Shown here in pieces: positions 1 to 8,254 of a stretch of DNA of 45,558 nucleotides. A model generated the notes under the pieces. The model was not told the DNA's origin. It ran no database searches and worked only from the letters and a program-made list of their open reading frames with translations. Source of the DNA: Streptococcus pseudopneumoniae (GTDB lineage: Bacteria > Bacillota > Bacilli > Lactobacillales > Streptococcaceae); the NCBI RefSeq assembly GCF_001068775.1, contig NZ_JWAJ01000113.1, forward strand, positions 1 to 45,558, written 5' to 3'. The position numbers and the translations under genes are program-made. Each line of letters begins with the position of its first letter. The first letter of the stretch is position 1.

Positions 1-1
1 T

Positions 2-154
2 TTGAGATACACTAGAGAGAAAGGAAAGTCCAAAATGGAGGATCAGGTTGGGCTTACTTTGGCATGCTTAAATATCAAAAAATTAGTGAAATGGATAGAG
101 AATATCCCTTTTTATTTTTCTCAAATACAGATTTTTGAATGGAATATCAGATGA
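2..154 (+). pseudogene. 3' end of an IS transposase (fragment, 5' part outside window)
   Basis: An open frame enters from the left edge and stops at 152-154. It reads LRYTREKGKSKMEDQVGLT, then LACLNIKKLVKW and a short hydrophobic tail. The pattern of an RYT-R-KG start, a short linker, then A-x-N-x-KKL-xxW resembles the C-terminal end of DDE transposases of the IS1182/IS5 type. That assignment is from memory of the family. Only about 50 codons are visible, so it may be the end of a full element or a remnant. No terminal inverted repeat could be recognised between the stop and the tsf terminator. Confidence 0.5.
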
Positions 155-169
155 TGAGACAAACTATTT

Positions 170-212
170 TTGAAAAGAGAAAAAGACAAACGCCAAAAAT
201 GACGTTTGTCTT
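170..212 (-). terminator. Rho-independent terminator of the rpsB-tsf operon
   Basis: A perfect 10-bp inverted repeat, AAGACAAACG (183-192) with CGTTTGTCTT (203-212), has a 10-nt loop. On the minus strand it is followed by a T-rich tract running down to about 170. It lies 38 bases after the tsf stop codon. Confidence 0.85.
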
Positions 213-249
213 CGTTCTGAAGGAAGCTGATTTGCTTCCTTACTTTTTA

Positions 250-1290
250 TTAGTTATTCAAGGCTGCTGCCATTGTAGCTGCAACTTCTGCTTCAAAGTC
301 GTTTGCAGCTTTTTCGATACCTTCACCAACTTCAAAGCGAGCGAACTCAACTACTGAAGCGTTAACTGATTCAAGGTAAGCTTCAACTGTCTTGCTGTCA
401 TCCATGATGTAAACTTGTGCAAGAAGTGTGTAAGCTTGGTCAACTTTAGTGTTGTCAAGCATGAAGCGATCCATTTTACCTGGGATGATTTTATCCCAGA
501 TTTTTTCTGGTTTACCTTCTGCAGCCAATTCAGCTTTGATAGCTTCTTCAGCTTGAGCGATTACTTCATCAGTCAATTGAGCTTTAGATCCGTATGCCAA
601 GTGTGGAAGAGCTGGTTTACCAACCATAGCACGGCTTTCATTATCTTGGTCGATAACGTGGTTCAATTGTGCCAACTCATCTTTAACAAATTGCTCATCC
701 AATTCTTTGTATGAAAGAACTGTTGGTTTCATAGCAGCGATGTGCATTGAAATTTGTTTAGCAAGTGCTTCGTCTCCACCTTCGATTACAGAGATAACAC
801 CAATACGTCCACCGTTGTGTTGGTATGCTCCGAAGTGTTGTGCATCTGTTTTTTCAATCAAAGCAAAGCGACGGAATGAGATTTTTTCTCCGATAGTCGC
901 TGTTGCAGACACATAAGCTGCTTCAAGAGTTTCACCTGAAGGCATTGTCAAAACAAGTGCTTCTTCGTTGTTAGCTGGTTTTCCTTCAGCGATTGCTTTA
1001 GCTGTTGCGTTTACCAACTCAACAAATTGAGCGTTTTTCGCAACGAAGTCAGTTTCAGCATTTACTTCAACAACTGCTGCAACGTTACCGTCAACATAAA
1101 CACCAGTCAAACCTTCTGCAGCAACACGGTCAGCTTTCTTAGCTGCTTTTGCCATACCTTTTTCGCGAAGCAATTCAATCGCTTTTTCGATATCGCCTTC
1201 CACTTCAACCAATGCTTTTTTAGCGTCCATAACACCAGCACCAGATTTTTCACGCAACTCTTTTACAAGTTTAGCTGTAATTTCTGCCAT
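250..1290 (-). CDS. tsf: Elongation factor Ts
   Basis: This 346-residue protein is the nucleotide exchange factor for EF-Tu. It releases GDP so that EF-Tu can reload with GTP during translation. The N-terminal UBA-like domain starts [19 protein letters not shown]. The EF-Tu contact motif TDFVAKN is at residues 80-86, and two core subdomains follow. The length is that expected for streptococci, which have a longer core than E. coli. It lies 78 bases downstream of rpsB on the same strand, the usual rpsB-tsf operon, with a hairpin in the spacer that may set the ratio of the two proteins. A GGAG stands a few bases upstream of the ATG. Identification is secure. Confidence 0.98.
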   Translation of the reverse strand: MAEITAKLVKELREKSGAGVMDAKKALVEVEGDIEKAIELLREKGMAKAAKKADRVAAEGLTGVYVDGNVAAVVEVNAETDFVAKNAQFVELVNATAKAIAEGKPANNEEALVLTMPSGETLEAAYVSATATIGEKISFRRFALIEKTDAQHFGAYQHNGGRIGVISVIEGGDEALAKQISMHIAAMKPTVLSYKELDEQFVKDELAQLNHVIDQDNESRAMVGKPALPHLAYGSKAQLTDEVIAQAEEAIKAELAAEGKPEKIWDKIIPGKMDRFMLDNTKVDQAYTLLAQVYIMDDSKTVEAYLESVNASVVEFARFEVGEGIEKAANDFEAEVAATMAAALNN

Positions 1291-1304
1291 TTTGATTCTC
1301 CTAT

Positions 1305-1346
1305 ATTTTTTAAAAATAGGAGAGCCGGGCTAAGCCCCGCCCTCCT
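1305..1346 (-). terminator. Attenuator-like hairpin between rpsB and tsf
   Basis: The GC-rich stem AGGAGAGCCGGGC (1318-1330) faces GCCCCGCCCTCCT (1334-1346) across a 3-nt loop with two internal mismatches. On the minus strand it is followed by TATTTTTAAAAAATA. It resembles a leaky terminator inside the operon, which would lower tsf relative to rpsB. The stem is seen in the sequence; the function is inferred. Confidence 0.6.
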
Positions 1347-1368
1347 AGGTAATTACTATTTGTATAAA

Positions 1369-2151
1369 TTAAGCATTGTCGCCTTCTACAACTTCAACGA
1401 TTTCTTCAATTGAGTCTGCTTGAGCTTCTGAAGCTGCAAATTCTGCTTCAACTGCTGCAACAGCATCTTCACCTTGGCGACCTTCAATGATAGCGTCTGC
1501 CAATTTAGCTGTAATCAACTTAACTGCGCGGATAGCGTCATCGTTAGCTGGGATGATTACATCGATATCGTCTGGATCAGTGTTTGTGTCAACCATCGCT
1601 ACAACTGGGATTCCCAATTTTTTAGCTTCTTTAACAGCGATTTGCTCTTTATGTGGGTCAACTACGTACATTACATCTGGGATACGAGGCATATCTTCGA
1701 TACCACCCAAGAATTTTTCAAGACGTGCACGTTGTTTATTAAGAAGTGCAACTTCTTTCTTAGGAAGAACTTCAAAAGTTCCATCTTCTTCCATACGTTT
1801 GATTTCTTTCAAACGAGCGATACGTTTTTGGATTGTTCCCCAGTTTGTAAGAGTTCCACCCAACCAACGGTGGTTGATGAAGTATTGACCTGAACGTACT
1901 GCTTCTTCAGCAACTGCATCAGCTGCTTGTTTCTTAGTACCAACAAACAATACAACTGCATCGTTAGCTGCAGCATCACGCATGAAGTCGTATGCTTGGT
2001 CAGCGTATTTTACAGTTTGTTGCAAGTCGATAACGTGGATTCCGTTACGCTCAGTGAAGATGTACTTAGCCATCTTAGGGTTCCAGCGACGAGTTTGGTG
2101 ACCAAAGTGCACACCAGCCTCAAGAAGTTGTTTCATTGAAATTACTGCCAT
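1369..2151 (-). CDS. rpsB: 30S ribosomal protein S2
   Basis: A 260-residue S2 protein of the small ribosomal subunit. It begins [19 protein letters not shown] and carries the family signatures [24 protein letters not shown] and [19 protein letters not shown]. The C-terminal tail is acidic ([12 protein letters not shown]), as in other streptococci. The open frame extends 28 codons further upstream, but that part is the structured leader. The chosen ATG at 2151 has a GGAG Shine-Dalgarno about eight bases upstream and matches the family start. It is the first gene of the rpsB-tsf operon, with its own consensus promoter at 2268-2296. S2 operons are often autoregulated through the leader. Confidence 0.97.
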   Translation of the reverse strand: MAVISMKQLLEAGVHFGHQTRRWNPKMAKYIFTERNGIHVIDLQQTVKYADQAYDFMRDAAANDAVVLFVGTKKQAADAVAEEAVRSGQYFINHRWLGGTLTNWGTIQKRIARLKEIKRMEEDGTFEVLPKKEVALLNKQRARLEKFLGGIEDMPRIPDVMYVVDPHKEQIAVKEAKKLGIPVVAMVDTNTDPDDIDVIIPANDDAIRAVKLITAKLADAIIEGRQGEDAVAAVEAEFAASEAQADSIEEIVEVVEGDNA

Positions 2152-2180
2152 GAGTATTTCTCCTTTTTGTTTTTTTCCTC

Positions 2181-2238
2181 TTCTTGATTTCAGCTTGCAA
2201 AACGACCCGAAGGCAACAGCTTCACAATTCATCAAGAA
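2181..2238 (-). promoter_or_regulatory. Structured 5' leader of rpsB (possible S2 autoregulatory RNA)
   Basis: Between the rpsB promoter and its start codon, the minus strand can fold into a nested stem. TTCTTGAT (2231-2238 on the minus strand) pairs perfectly with ATCAAGAA (2181-2188). Inside it, AGC and TTGC segments (2213-2221) pair with GCAA and GCT (2192-2200), leaving a pyrimidine/G-rich loop. This looks like an r-protein leader that could bind S2. The pairing is visible; the ligand is inferred. Confidence 0.5.
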
Positions 2239-2267
2239 TGAGTATTATCGTTTACACGACAAGTTAC

Positions 2268-2296
2268 ATTATATCATAGTTGAACCTTTTTTTCAA
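2268..2296 (-). promoter_or_regulatory. Promoter of rpsB-tsf
   Basis: The minus strand has -35 TTGAAA (2296-2291), a 17-bp spacer and -10 TATAAT (2273-2268), followed by the leader of about 110 nt. This is a near-consensus sigma-70 type promoter. Confidence 0.8.
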
Positions 2297-2586
2297 GTAA
2301 TTGTGCTAGTTTTTCCTTCATAACGTAACTTCCCAACTGAAATTTTAAAAAAATTTATCAACTTTAAATAAAAAACATCCCAACATAAATTGGTTACTGC
2401 TAAATGTGCAATAACCGCTTATGTTGAGACTCAGATAAATACAAAATATTTCGAGTTGATAACTTAAATGTTTTGATATGAAAGAATCTACTTTATATTT
2501 TTTATAGCAAGTATCATATCTTCATACTATATGTTATCAAAAAAACAATTACTAAAGATTAAACTTGCCAATAAGTCTTTGACTTT
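2297..2586. other. Intergenic stretch between rpsB promoter and the FemABX gene
   Basis: This AT-rich gap of about 290 bases holds one clear structure, the hairpin at 2368-2427 given separately. The rest (2431-2586) shows no open frame with a ribosome binding site, no repeat I recognise and no tRNA. Confidence 0.6.
2368..2427 (-). terminator. Terminator-like hairpin downstream of the FemABX gene
   Basis: CAACATAA (2381-2388) pairs with TTATGTTG (2419-2426). Inside the loop, GGTTA (2391-2395) pairs with TAACC (2411-2415). On the minus strand the stem is followed by GGATGTTTTTT, so it reads as a nested terminator for the gene ending at 2587. Confidence 0.6.
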
Positions 2587-3801
2587 CTACTTGCTACTTC
2601 GAAGTTTCTTACGGATTTTATAGGCTATATTAAACAAGAAATACAATGAGCTAGTTGGGTAATTAAACTCACCAGCAAATTCCTCGATAGTGGGATTAAA
2701 CTTAGATTTAAAATTAAATAACCCACCCTCTAAGTTGTTTTCAATTCCACCCATATTATGAGTTTCTGCCCCGCGTTCAAATGAATGTTGAGCAGTCTCA
2801 AACCATGTTGGAATAGCAGGTTGATAATGTCTAAATTCCTCATTCATTCCAGCATATAAGTTCTCAGAAGTTTTCCCAAATTCGATGGTCAAAGTTCCAG
2901 ACAATGGAACGACACTGTCCCCTCTATCAATATGGCTCTTAAGAAAAGAAATTTCTTCCTCTAATCGTTTTCTCTCTTGCTGATTCTCTTTTATTTTGCC
3001 TTCTTTCGTTTTATCAGTGAATTTCTGTGCTATTTTAAGATTTTTTTCCAGTTGCTGCTCAACTTCTTTCAGTCTATTAGGTAAATCTAAATAGCTCAGT
3101 GTGATAAAGGAATGATCAGAATAAGTAGTCAATAACTTCTGATAATAATCTTTTCCTCGTAAACTGATACTCTTACGAGACTCTGTTTTCTTCATTAAAA
3201 ATGAAAATTCATCTAATAAATCAAGTCCACCGAATTTCACTTCCAATCCTTTATTTCTTGCAGTTCGAATTGCCTGTCGAGTAGATTTGGACAGTTGATC
3301 CAGCGAGAAGTTTTCTTTATGAATATTAGCTTGAAAACGAGGTTGGATGTTTTCTGCCATATCCTTTGTCAATCCTGTCCAATGAACTTTATTTTTTTGC
3401 AATTTCTCAACAATTTCAAAAGTTTTAGAATTTTGAATAGTTTTTTGGTCGATCAGACTTCGACTAATAAAAAGGCTTGGATCAAATTTAACCATTATTG
3501 CATTGCTTTTTTTAGCAATTTTTTTCAATGTTAAAATCACAAATTTCAGAAGTTCTTTATCTTCATAATTAATAACTGGGCCTCTTGGAATATAGAACAT
3601 GGAAAAACCTAATGGAAGAGGCTGAATTAAGATGTTCGCTACTCCAACTAGTTGATTCTCTTTATAAAAGCCAACTCTCTCGTTTCCCCAAGTATCCTTT
3701 ATCTTGGACCAATCACTACTCTGCAATAAATTTCCTTGAGGATGATTTTCTAAAAACAAATCCCACTCTTTGGCATCAACATTCATTTTATAAGTAAACA
3801 T
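2587..3801 (-). CDS. FemABX (MurM/MurN-like) peptidoglycan branch aminoacyltransferase
   Basis: A 404-residue protein of the FemABX family. These tRNA-dependent enzymes add amino acids to the stem-peptide lysine of lipid II, building the cross-bridge at the cytoplasmic membrane face. The N-terminus MFTYKMNVDAKEWDLF, followed by NLLQSSDWSKIKDTWG, is like that of MurM. A paired acyltransferase fold follows (GFSMFYIPRGPV, IMVKFDPS, STRQAIRTARNKGLEVKFGG). Residues about 240-295 form a charged two-helix insertion, as in FemA. The C-terminal YAGMNEEFRHYQPAI and NMGGIENNLEGGLFNFKSKFNP are typical of the family. It has its own terminator and stands alone between rpsB and pcsB, where I do not recall a gene in pneumococcus. 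Upstream of the ATG only a weak GGA is seen. The amino acid added cannot be read from the sequence. Confidence 0.85.
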   Translation of the reverse strand: MFTYKMNVDAKEWDLFLENHPQGNLLQSSDWSKIKDTWGNERVGFYKENQLVGVANILIQPLPLGFSMFYIPRGPVINYEDKELLKFVILTLKKIAKKSNAIMVKFDPSLFISRSLIDQKTIQNSKTFEIVEKLQKNKVHWTGLTKDMAENIQPRFQANIHKENFSLDQLSKSTRQAIRTARNKGLEVKFGGLDLLDEFSFLMKKTESRKSISLRGKDYYQKLLTTYSDHSFITLSYLDLPNRLKEVEQQLEKNLKIAQKFTDKTKEGKIKENQQERKRLEEEISFLKSHIDRGDSVVPLSGTLTIEFGKTSENLYAGMNEEFRHYQPAIPTWFETAQHSFERGAETHNMGGIENNLEGGLFNFKSKFNPTIEEFAGEFNYPTSSLYFLFNIAYKIRKKLRSSK

Positions 3802-3948
3802 AATTCCAGTACCAACTCTCTTAAAAACATATTATTTCGTTAGATAAACATATTTATCCTAGCTACATATCCGATAATTTTCTTCCCATCTTTAATTCCA
3901 TAATGACAAAAACATTCTGATAAAAATTTTTTATTAATACCATACAAA

Positions 3949-3973
3949 GGGTGAGATTAATAAAACCTCACCC
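3949..3973 (-). terminator. Terminator of pcsB
   Basis: A perfect 7-bp stem GGGTGAG (3949-3955) / CTCACCC (3967-3973) with an 11-nt loop, followed on the minus strand by TTTGTATG. It lies just after the pcsB stop. Confidence 0.75.
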
Positions 3974-3996
3974 TAAATTTAGTAATAATTAATATG

Positions 3997-5202
3997 TTAG
4001 TTTGGATAAATGTATCTTACTGTACCACGTGATGCTGTAGGATTAAACCATCCACGATAATTTCCGATTGGTTGAGTTCCACTACCATCATAGTTACATT
4101 CTGAAACTTGAATACGCGTTGTTGACTCAACAGCAGTAACAACTGCTACATGCCCGTATCCACCATCATCCCAACAAGCAATCGCACCAACTTGTGGTGT
4201 AGAACCTGTACGGAAACCTGCTGCTGCTGCACTAGTAGCCCACTGACCACCATTACCCCAATAATCACCAGCCCATGGAGCCAAAGTCTTAGCACCCCAT
4301 GTACATTGACCTACAGGGTAACTTGAAGCATTTGAACTATAAGTTGGTCGTTGACTTACAGTAGTTGCTGCAGGTGTGTAACTTGAATAATCATCTGATG
4401 AAGAACTTGAAGTTGCTTGTACTTGTGCAGCAAAGGTTGTGTTGGCTGAAGCTGCAAGTGATTGTTGTTGACTTGCTTGTTTAGCTTTATAAGCTGCCTC
4501 TGCCTCTGCTGCTGCTTTGGCTTCTGCCTCTGCTGCTGCTTTTTTCTCTAACAAGCTAGCTTTTTCATTTTCTGCTGTAGCTTTTTCAGCTGCAAGATTT
4601 AACTCAGCTACTTTCAATTCTGCTTGTTTTGTCGTCAAAGCTTGAGCATCGTCAGCAAGCGTTTGTTGGTTAGCAATGACTGTATTGATTGCTTCGTTGT
4701 TTGCAACTTGTTTTTCAGAAATAGCTTTCTTATCTTCTTTTTGTTGCTGCAACATTTTATTGTTTGCTGATACGATTTCACTCATAGCTGCTACACGAGA
4801 AATAGCTTCTGTAATTGAGTCAGAGTTAATAATCGTATTGATGTAGCTTGTAGCAGTTCCGTTCGTTTGTGCACTACGAGCTTGGTTTTCAAGCGATGCA
4901 TTACGAGCTACAATATTTTTTGAAAGCTCTGCGATTTCACCTTCAAGTTTTTTAGATTCTTCTTGAAGTTTTTCGTTTTCAGATTGCAATTTTTCTTGCT
5001 CTGATTGAATAGCTGAAACTTTAGTTTGAATTTCGTCTACTTGTTTTTGAGCTTCTTTCTGTTGAGCTGTCAAGTTACTAATTTTACTATCTTGAGCAGC
5101 AATTTTTTCATCTGTTGTATTTGCTTTAACACTTGAAAGAACAGCTCCTTGTGAGACTAATACTGTACTTAACAAAAGTGATGCTAGGATTTTTTTCTTC
5201 AT
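3997..5202 (-). CDS. pcsB: Secreted peptidoglycan hydrolase of cell division, PcsB
   Basis: A 401-residue secreted protein that splits septal peptidoglycan. In pneumococcus it works with FtsEX, which activates it from the membrane. A signal peptide covers about residues 1-27 ([19 protein letters not shown], then cleavage near VKA-NT). Residues about 34-235 form long coiled coils rich in E, K, Q and A, including an Ala/Glu run. A Ser/Thr/Tyr-rich linker follows. The C-terminal CHAP domain from about residue 285 carries the catalytic Cys in [11 protein letters not shown] and His in GYGHVAVV. It is monocistronic, with its own terminator and a WalR-type box upstream. That fits its known control by the WalRK (VicRK) two-component system. 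A GGAG stands upstream of the ATG at 5202. Confidence 0.96.
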   Translation of the reverse strand: MKKKILASLLLSTVLVSQGAVLSSVKANTTDEKIAAQDSKISNLTAQQKEAQKQVDEIQTKVSAIQSEQEKLQSENEKLQEESKKLEGEIAELSKNIVARNASLENQARSAQTNGTATSYINTIINSDSITEAISRVAAMSEIVSANNKMLQQQKEDKKAISEKQVANNEAINTVIANQQTLADDAQALTTKQAELKVAELNLAAEKATAENEKASLLEKKAAAEAEAKAAAEAEAAYKAKQASQQQSLAASANTTFAAQVQATSSSSSDDYSSYTPAATTVSQRPTYSSNASSYPVGQCTWGAKTLAPWAGDYWGNGGQWATSAAAAGFRTGSTPQVGAIACWDDGGYGHVAVVTAVESTTRIQVSECNYDGSGTQPIGNYRGWFNPTASRGTVRYIYPN

Positions 5203-5235
5203 AAGTGTGAATACTCCTTCTTTTAAGACAATACT

Positions 5236-5279
5236 AGTATATCAAAAAAAGGCCTAATAAATATTACGCCTTTATTACA
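5236..5279 (-). promoter_or_regulatory. pcsB promoter with WalR (VicR) direct repeat
   Basis: On the minus strand TGTAAT-AAAGG-CGTAAT (5279-5263) fits the TGTWAH-N5-TGTWAH WalR consensus with one mismatch. A -10 TATACT follows at 5241-5236. No good -35 is seen, as expected for an activator-dependent promoter. The consensus is from published work on streptococci and bacilli. Confidence 0.65.
5244..5273 (-). terminator. Terminator of the mreC-mreD operon, overlapping the WalR box
   Basis: The minus strand reads AAAGGC (5273-5268), a 14-nt loop and GCCTTT (5253-5248), then a run of T. It ends the upstream envelope operon and shares bases with the WalR repeat of pcsB. Confidence 0.65.
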
Positions 5280-5293
5280 GTTTTATTTCTTTC

Positions 5294-5788
5294 TTATAGA
5301 TATATTTTTTCAAAAATAAACTGGAAAACTAACATCCATAGACAGTTTAATATCATTGACGGAACTAGACCATAAACGATAAAGACTGTTATACTTTCAG
5401 CAGTTAAGCCAATCATTTGCGCTAGAAGAAAACTACCAAATTCAAAAGAGAAAGTCATCATTAAAATAGCTAATAGTCTAGTCCATCTATTTGATAAAAT
5501 AATCGCATTATTTTTATAAATGATTGCACCAATAATCACAAAAAGAAGACTAGCAATCCCTACTAAATGGAAAAAATAAATATCGTATATAAGACCAATA
5601 AATAAGCAATAAACTAAAAATAGGTACTCTGATACTTCTATAGTTTCAAACAACAAGAAGATGAAGATAATGTGGCTCACAATTTGAAAATGTGGAAAAA
5701 AACTATTTACAAATTGCCCTAAATGACTGTCTATTAAGACAACTGTAGGCAAAAGTAAAAACATTCCTATCTGCTTCAACAGTCTCAT
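5294..5788 (-). CDS. mreD: Rod-shape determining membrane protein MreD
   Basis: A 164-residue, very hydrophobic protein with about five membrane segments (for example FLLLPTVVLI, IVSHIIFIFLLF, SLLFVIIGAIIY, VFIVYGLVPSMIL). It is the membrane partner of MreC in peripheral peptidoglycan synthesis, found in ovococci even though they lack MreB. Its start overlaps the mreC stop by four bases, so translation is probably coupled. It is the last gene of the long minus-strand envelope operon. The family is poorly conserved, so the call leans on position next to mreC, size and topology. Confidence 0.88.
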   Translation of the reverse strand: MRLLKQIGMFLLLPTVVLIDSHLGQFVNSFFPHFQIVSHIIFIFLLFETIEVSEYLFLVYCLFIGLIYDIYFFHLVGIASLLFVIIGAIIYKNNAIILSNRWTRLLAILMMTFSFEFGSFLLAQMIGLTAESITVFIVYGLVPSMILNCLWMLVFQFIFEKIYL

Positions 5789-6606
5789 GATGGGTTCCCC
5801 ACTAACTCTACGACTTTGGTATTCATTGAATTAGACTGAAGTTTGACTAACACCTCTCTTGTCAGATAGTCATTGCTATGCGTCACAGATTCGACCTCAC
5901 CTACTGGAATGTCAGTAGCATTAAAATTACCAAGACCACCAGTTACGACCTTATCGCCTTTACTAATGTCGCTACTACTATTTAACTGACTAATTTTCAG
6001 TAAATCTTTTTCCTTATCGTAGCCAATGATAATACCATATATACTAGTAGAATCGTGTTGGATTTTAACGGAGATTTTCTCCGTATTTTCCGCGTTGGTC
6101 AATAAGTTGACCACAGTAGAGTTATCTTCAATCTTTCCCACGCTTCCAATTAGTCCCCCACCAGCTATAACAAGCATATTGCTTGTCACGCCTTGTTGAG
6201 AACCTGCATCAATTGTCAACTCTTGTTTCCAGGTTGCAGGAGTTCTCATGATGACGTCAGAAGCAATTAACTTGGTTGCATTCAATTTTGACTTCATATC
6301 CAATAACTGACGTAGTTGCTCATTTTCTTCCTTCAAACTGTCTGCTTCATTCGTTTCCTTCTTCATCTGATAGAGTTCTTTTTTGAGAGTTTCATTCTCG
6401 TTATAGGTTCTGGTCAAACGACCTAAATCAGATTTTACGGAAGAAAGCCATCGAAAAGGCTTTTGCACTATTCTATCGGCTAATGAAATTCCATCTCCAG
6501 CTTTTGTTACAACTGCACTTGATTGTGTTGTTACTAAAAAAACGGATACTACTAATACAACGACAAATAGAACAATGATATATTTTGATTTTTTAAAACG
6601 GTTCAT
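5785..6606 (-). CDS. mreC: Cell-shape protein MreC
   Basis: A 273-residue bitopic membrane protein that organises peripheral (side-wall) peptidoglycan synthesis with MreD, RodZ and PBPs. It has a short cytoplasmic start (MNRFKKSKYI) and one membrane segment at about residues 9-27. A coiled coil follows at about 65-105 (ETLKKELYQMKKETNEADSL). The extracellular double beta-barrel domain includes IASDVIMRTPATWKQELTIDAGSQQGV and GLIGSVGKIEDNSTVVNLLT. It sits 21 bases after ecfT and overlaps mreD. Length is normal for streptococci. Confidence 0.95.
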   Translation of the reverse strand: MNRFKKSKYIIVLFVVVLVVSVFLVTTQSSAVVTKAGDGISLADRIVQKPFRWLSSVKSDLGRLTRTYNENETLKKELYQMKKETNEADSLKEENEQLRQLLDMKSKLNATKLIASDVIMRTPATWKQELTIDAGSQQGVTSNMLVIAGGGLIGSVGKIEDNSTVVNLLTNAENTEKISVKIQHDSTSIYGIIIGYDKEKDLLKISQLNSSSDISKGDKVVTGGLGNFNATDIPVGEVESVTHSNDYLTREVLVKLQSNSMNTKVVELVGNPS

Positions 6607-6627
6607 ACCTCTACCTTATATTACATT

Positions 6628-7422
6628 CTAAGATTTTAGCAAAAATAGAATTGCACCCAATACACAAACAAATAATAGCGCTATACTGTCTCTGTTCATC
6701 CAATTTAACTGTCGATACTGACTGCGTCCATTCCCACCTTGATACCCCCTAGCTTCCATGGCTGTAGCAAGAGAGTCCGCTCTTTTCAAACTGGTAGCGA
6801 ACAAAGGAATCAAAATAGGAATCATAGCCTTAACCTTTTGAATTACATTTCCTTCTCCAAAATCAACACCACGCGCCTTTTGAGCATTCATAATGCGAAT
6901 CGTATCATCCATCAAGGTTGGTACAAATCGCAAACTCATAGACAACATGAGCCCAATCTCATGAACTGGAGCCTTAAATCTTTTTAAAGGTCCAAGCAAG
7001 GATTCAACTGCTGTTGCCAAACTTAGTGGCATAGTCGTCAAGGTTAGCAAAGTTGAGAAAAAAATAATCAACACAAAGCGACAAAAAATAATTCCTGCCT
7101 GCTCAATACCATAGCTTGTGATTTTTATAAATCCCATCTCGAACAAGACGTGACCACCAGAAATAAAGAACAGTTGAAAAAGGGTTGTAAAAGCAATCAG
7201 AAAAAACATAGATCGCAATCCTTTTATAAAAAAAGATAAGGGAACTTCTGATAAAACGACAAATATGCCTGTTGCAATGAAGAGTATGAGATTTGTAATT
7301 GGATTATTGGCCCAAAAAGCGATGATGATCAATAAAATCATTGCTACTAACTTACTACGAGGATCTAGACGATGAATAATCGAATTTCCTGGTATGTATC
7401 GACCTAAAATCATATTATCCAT
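6628..7422 (-). CDS. ecfT: Energy-coupling factor transporter transmembrane protein EcfT
   Basis: A 264-residue integral membrane protein that links the two EcfA ATPases to exchangeable substrate-binding S components in vitamin and metal uptake. It starts [24 protein letters not shown], typical of the family. Several membrane helices follow. The two Ala-Arg-Gly coupling motifs are visible ([12 protein letters not shown] near 180 and [11 protein letters not shown] near 225); these helices contact the ATPases. A second ATG three codons in is a possible alternative start. It overlaps ecfA2 by eight bases. No S-component gene is nearby, which suggests a shared group II ECF module. Confidence 0.95.
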   Translation of the reverse strand: MDNMILGRYIPGNSIIHRLDPRSKLVAMILLIIIAFWANNPITNLILFIATGIFVVLSEVPLSFFIKGLRSMFFLIAFTTLFQLFFISGGHVLFEMGFIKITSYGIEQAGIIFCRFVLIIFFSTLLTLTTMPLSLATAVESLLGPLKRFKAPVHEIGLMLSMSLRFVPTLMDDTIRIMNAQKARGVDFGEGNVIQKVKAMIPILIPLFATSLKRADSLATAMEARGYQGGNGRSQYRQLNWMNRDSIALLFVCVLGAILFLLKS

Positions 7423-8254
7423 TGATAAACTCCTTAAACTCCTCTATCGTTATCGGCAATTGTTCGAAAGAAATTCCTCTGTCAACTAGCCTTTGAGCAA
7501 ATCGTGTGATTTTAGGAACACCCAATTGGATTTTTTCCATAAATTCGACATTTTGAAAGACAAGACCTGGTTTCCCACCCTTAACTAGTTTCCCTTTTTC
7601 CATCACATAAACTTGATCAGCAAATTCGGCCACATCATCCATAAGGTGGGTTACTAAAACAATTGTTATGCCATCTTGATGAAGCTTTTTAAACAAGGTC
7701 ATCAACTCTTTTCGACCAATTGGGTCCAAACCAGCTGTTGGCTCATCTAAGACCAAAATTCTTGGCTCCATTGCCAAAATTCCAGCAATCGCAACCCGTC
7801 TCATTTGTCCACCCGAGAGTTCAAATGGACTTCGATCAAAGAGTGATTCATCGATTCCTACTAAAGCTAGTTTTTCACGCGCAATAGCTTCTGCCTCTTC
7901 TACAGAAACACCAAAATTTTGAGGGCCAAAAGCCACATCTTTTAGGACAGTTTCCTCAAAAATTTGATTCTCTGCAAACTGAAACACCAACCCAACTTGT
8001 TTGCGAATTTGGCGAATTTGCTTATTGACCGATGTTGGTGTGATCAATGTATCAAAGACACGAACACTTCCATCTGTGGGAACTAGCAAACCATTCAATA
8101 GTTGTAAAATAGTTGATTTTCCACTTCCTGTATGCCCAATAATAGCAGTATAGGAACCATCTTCTATGGTCAAACTGACATCTGACAAGACAGCTGAGGC
8201 AAAGGGTGTTCCTTCCTGATATGTATAACTAACATTGTCTAGAATAATTCCCAT
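7415..8254 (-). CDS. ecfA2: ECF transporter ATP-binding protein EcfA2
   Basis: A 279-residue ABC ATPase of the ECF module. Walker A is GHTGSGKST at about residue 40, followed by a Q-loop ([17 protein letters not shown]), the signature [13 protein letters not shown], Walker [13 protein letters not shown] and the switch histidine in [10 protein letters not shown]. The C-terminal extension is typical of EcfA proteins and helps them form the A1-A2 heterodimer. Its start lies inside the end of ecfA1 and its end inside ecfT, giving the usual ecfA1-ecfA2-ecfT order. Confidence 0.95.
   Translation of the reverse strand: MGIILDNVSYTYQEGTPFASAVLSDVSLTIEDGSYTAIIGHTGSGKSTILQLLNGLLVPTDGSVRVFDTLITPTSVNKQIRQIRKQVGLVFQFAENQIFEETVLKDVAFGPQNFGVSVEEAEAIAREKLALVGIDESLFDRSPFELSGGQMRRVAIAGILAMEPRILVLDEPTAGLDPIGRKELMTLFKKLHQDGITIVLVTHLMDDVAEFADQVYVMEKGKLVKGGKPGLVFQNVEFMEKIQLGVPKITRFAQRLVDRGISFEQLPITIEEFKEFING

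Noticed and set aside
1027..1413. 128-codon plus-strand frame across tsf
   Set aside because: Phe/Cys/Ser-rich translation typical of antisense of a Glu/Ala-rich gene. It runs through the intergenic hairpin.
1474..1893. Two plus-strand open frames of over 130 codons across rpsB
   Set aside because: Both are antisense to a certain ribosomal protein gene, in different frames, with odd composition and no start signals.
3843..3858. Inverted repeat GATAAA-CATA-TTTATC upstream of the FemABX gene
   Set aside because: Short AT-only arms in an AT-rich gap. Likely by chance and without a fitting promoter.
4440..4580. Ala/Glu-rich repeated codons in pcsB as a possible tandem repeat
   Set aside because: This is the normal Ala-rich end of the PcsB coiled coil, with imperfect units.
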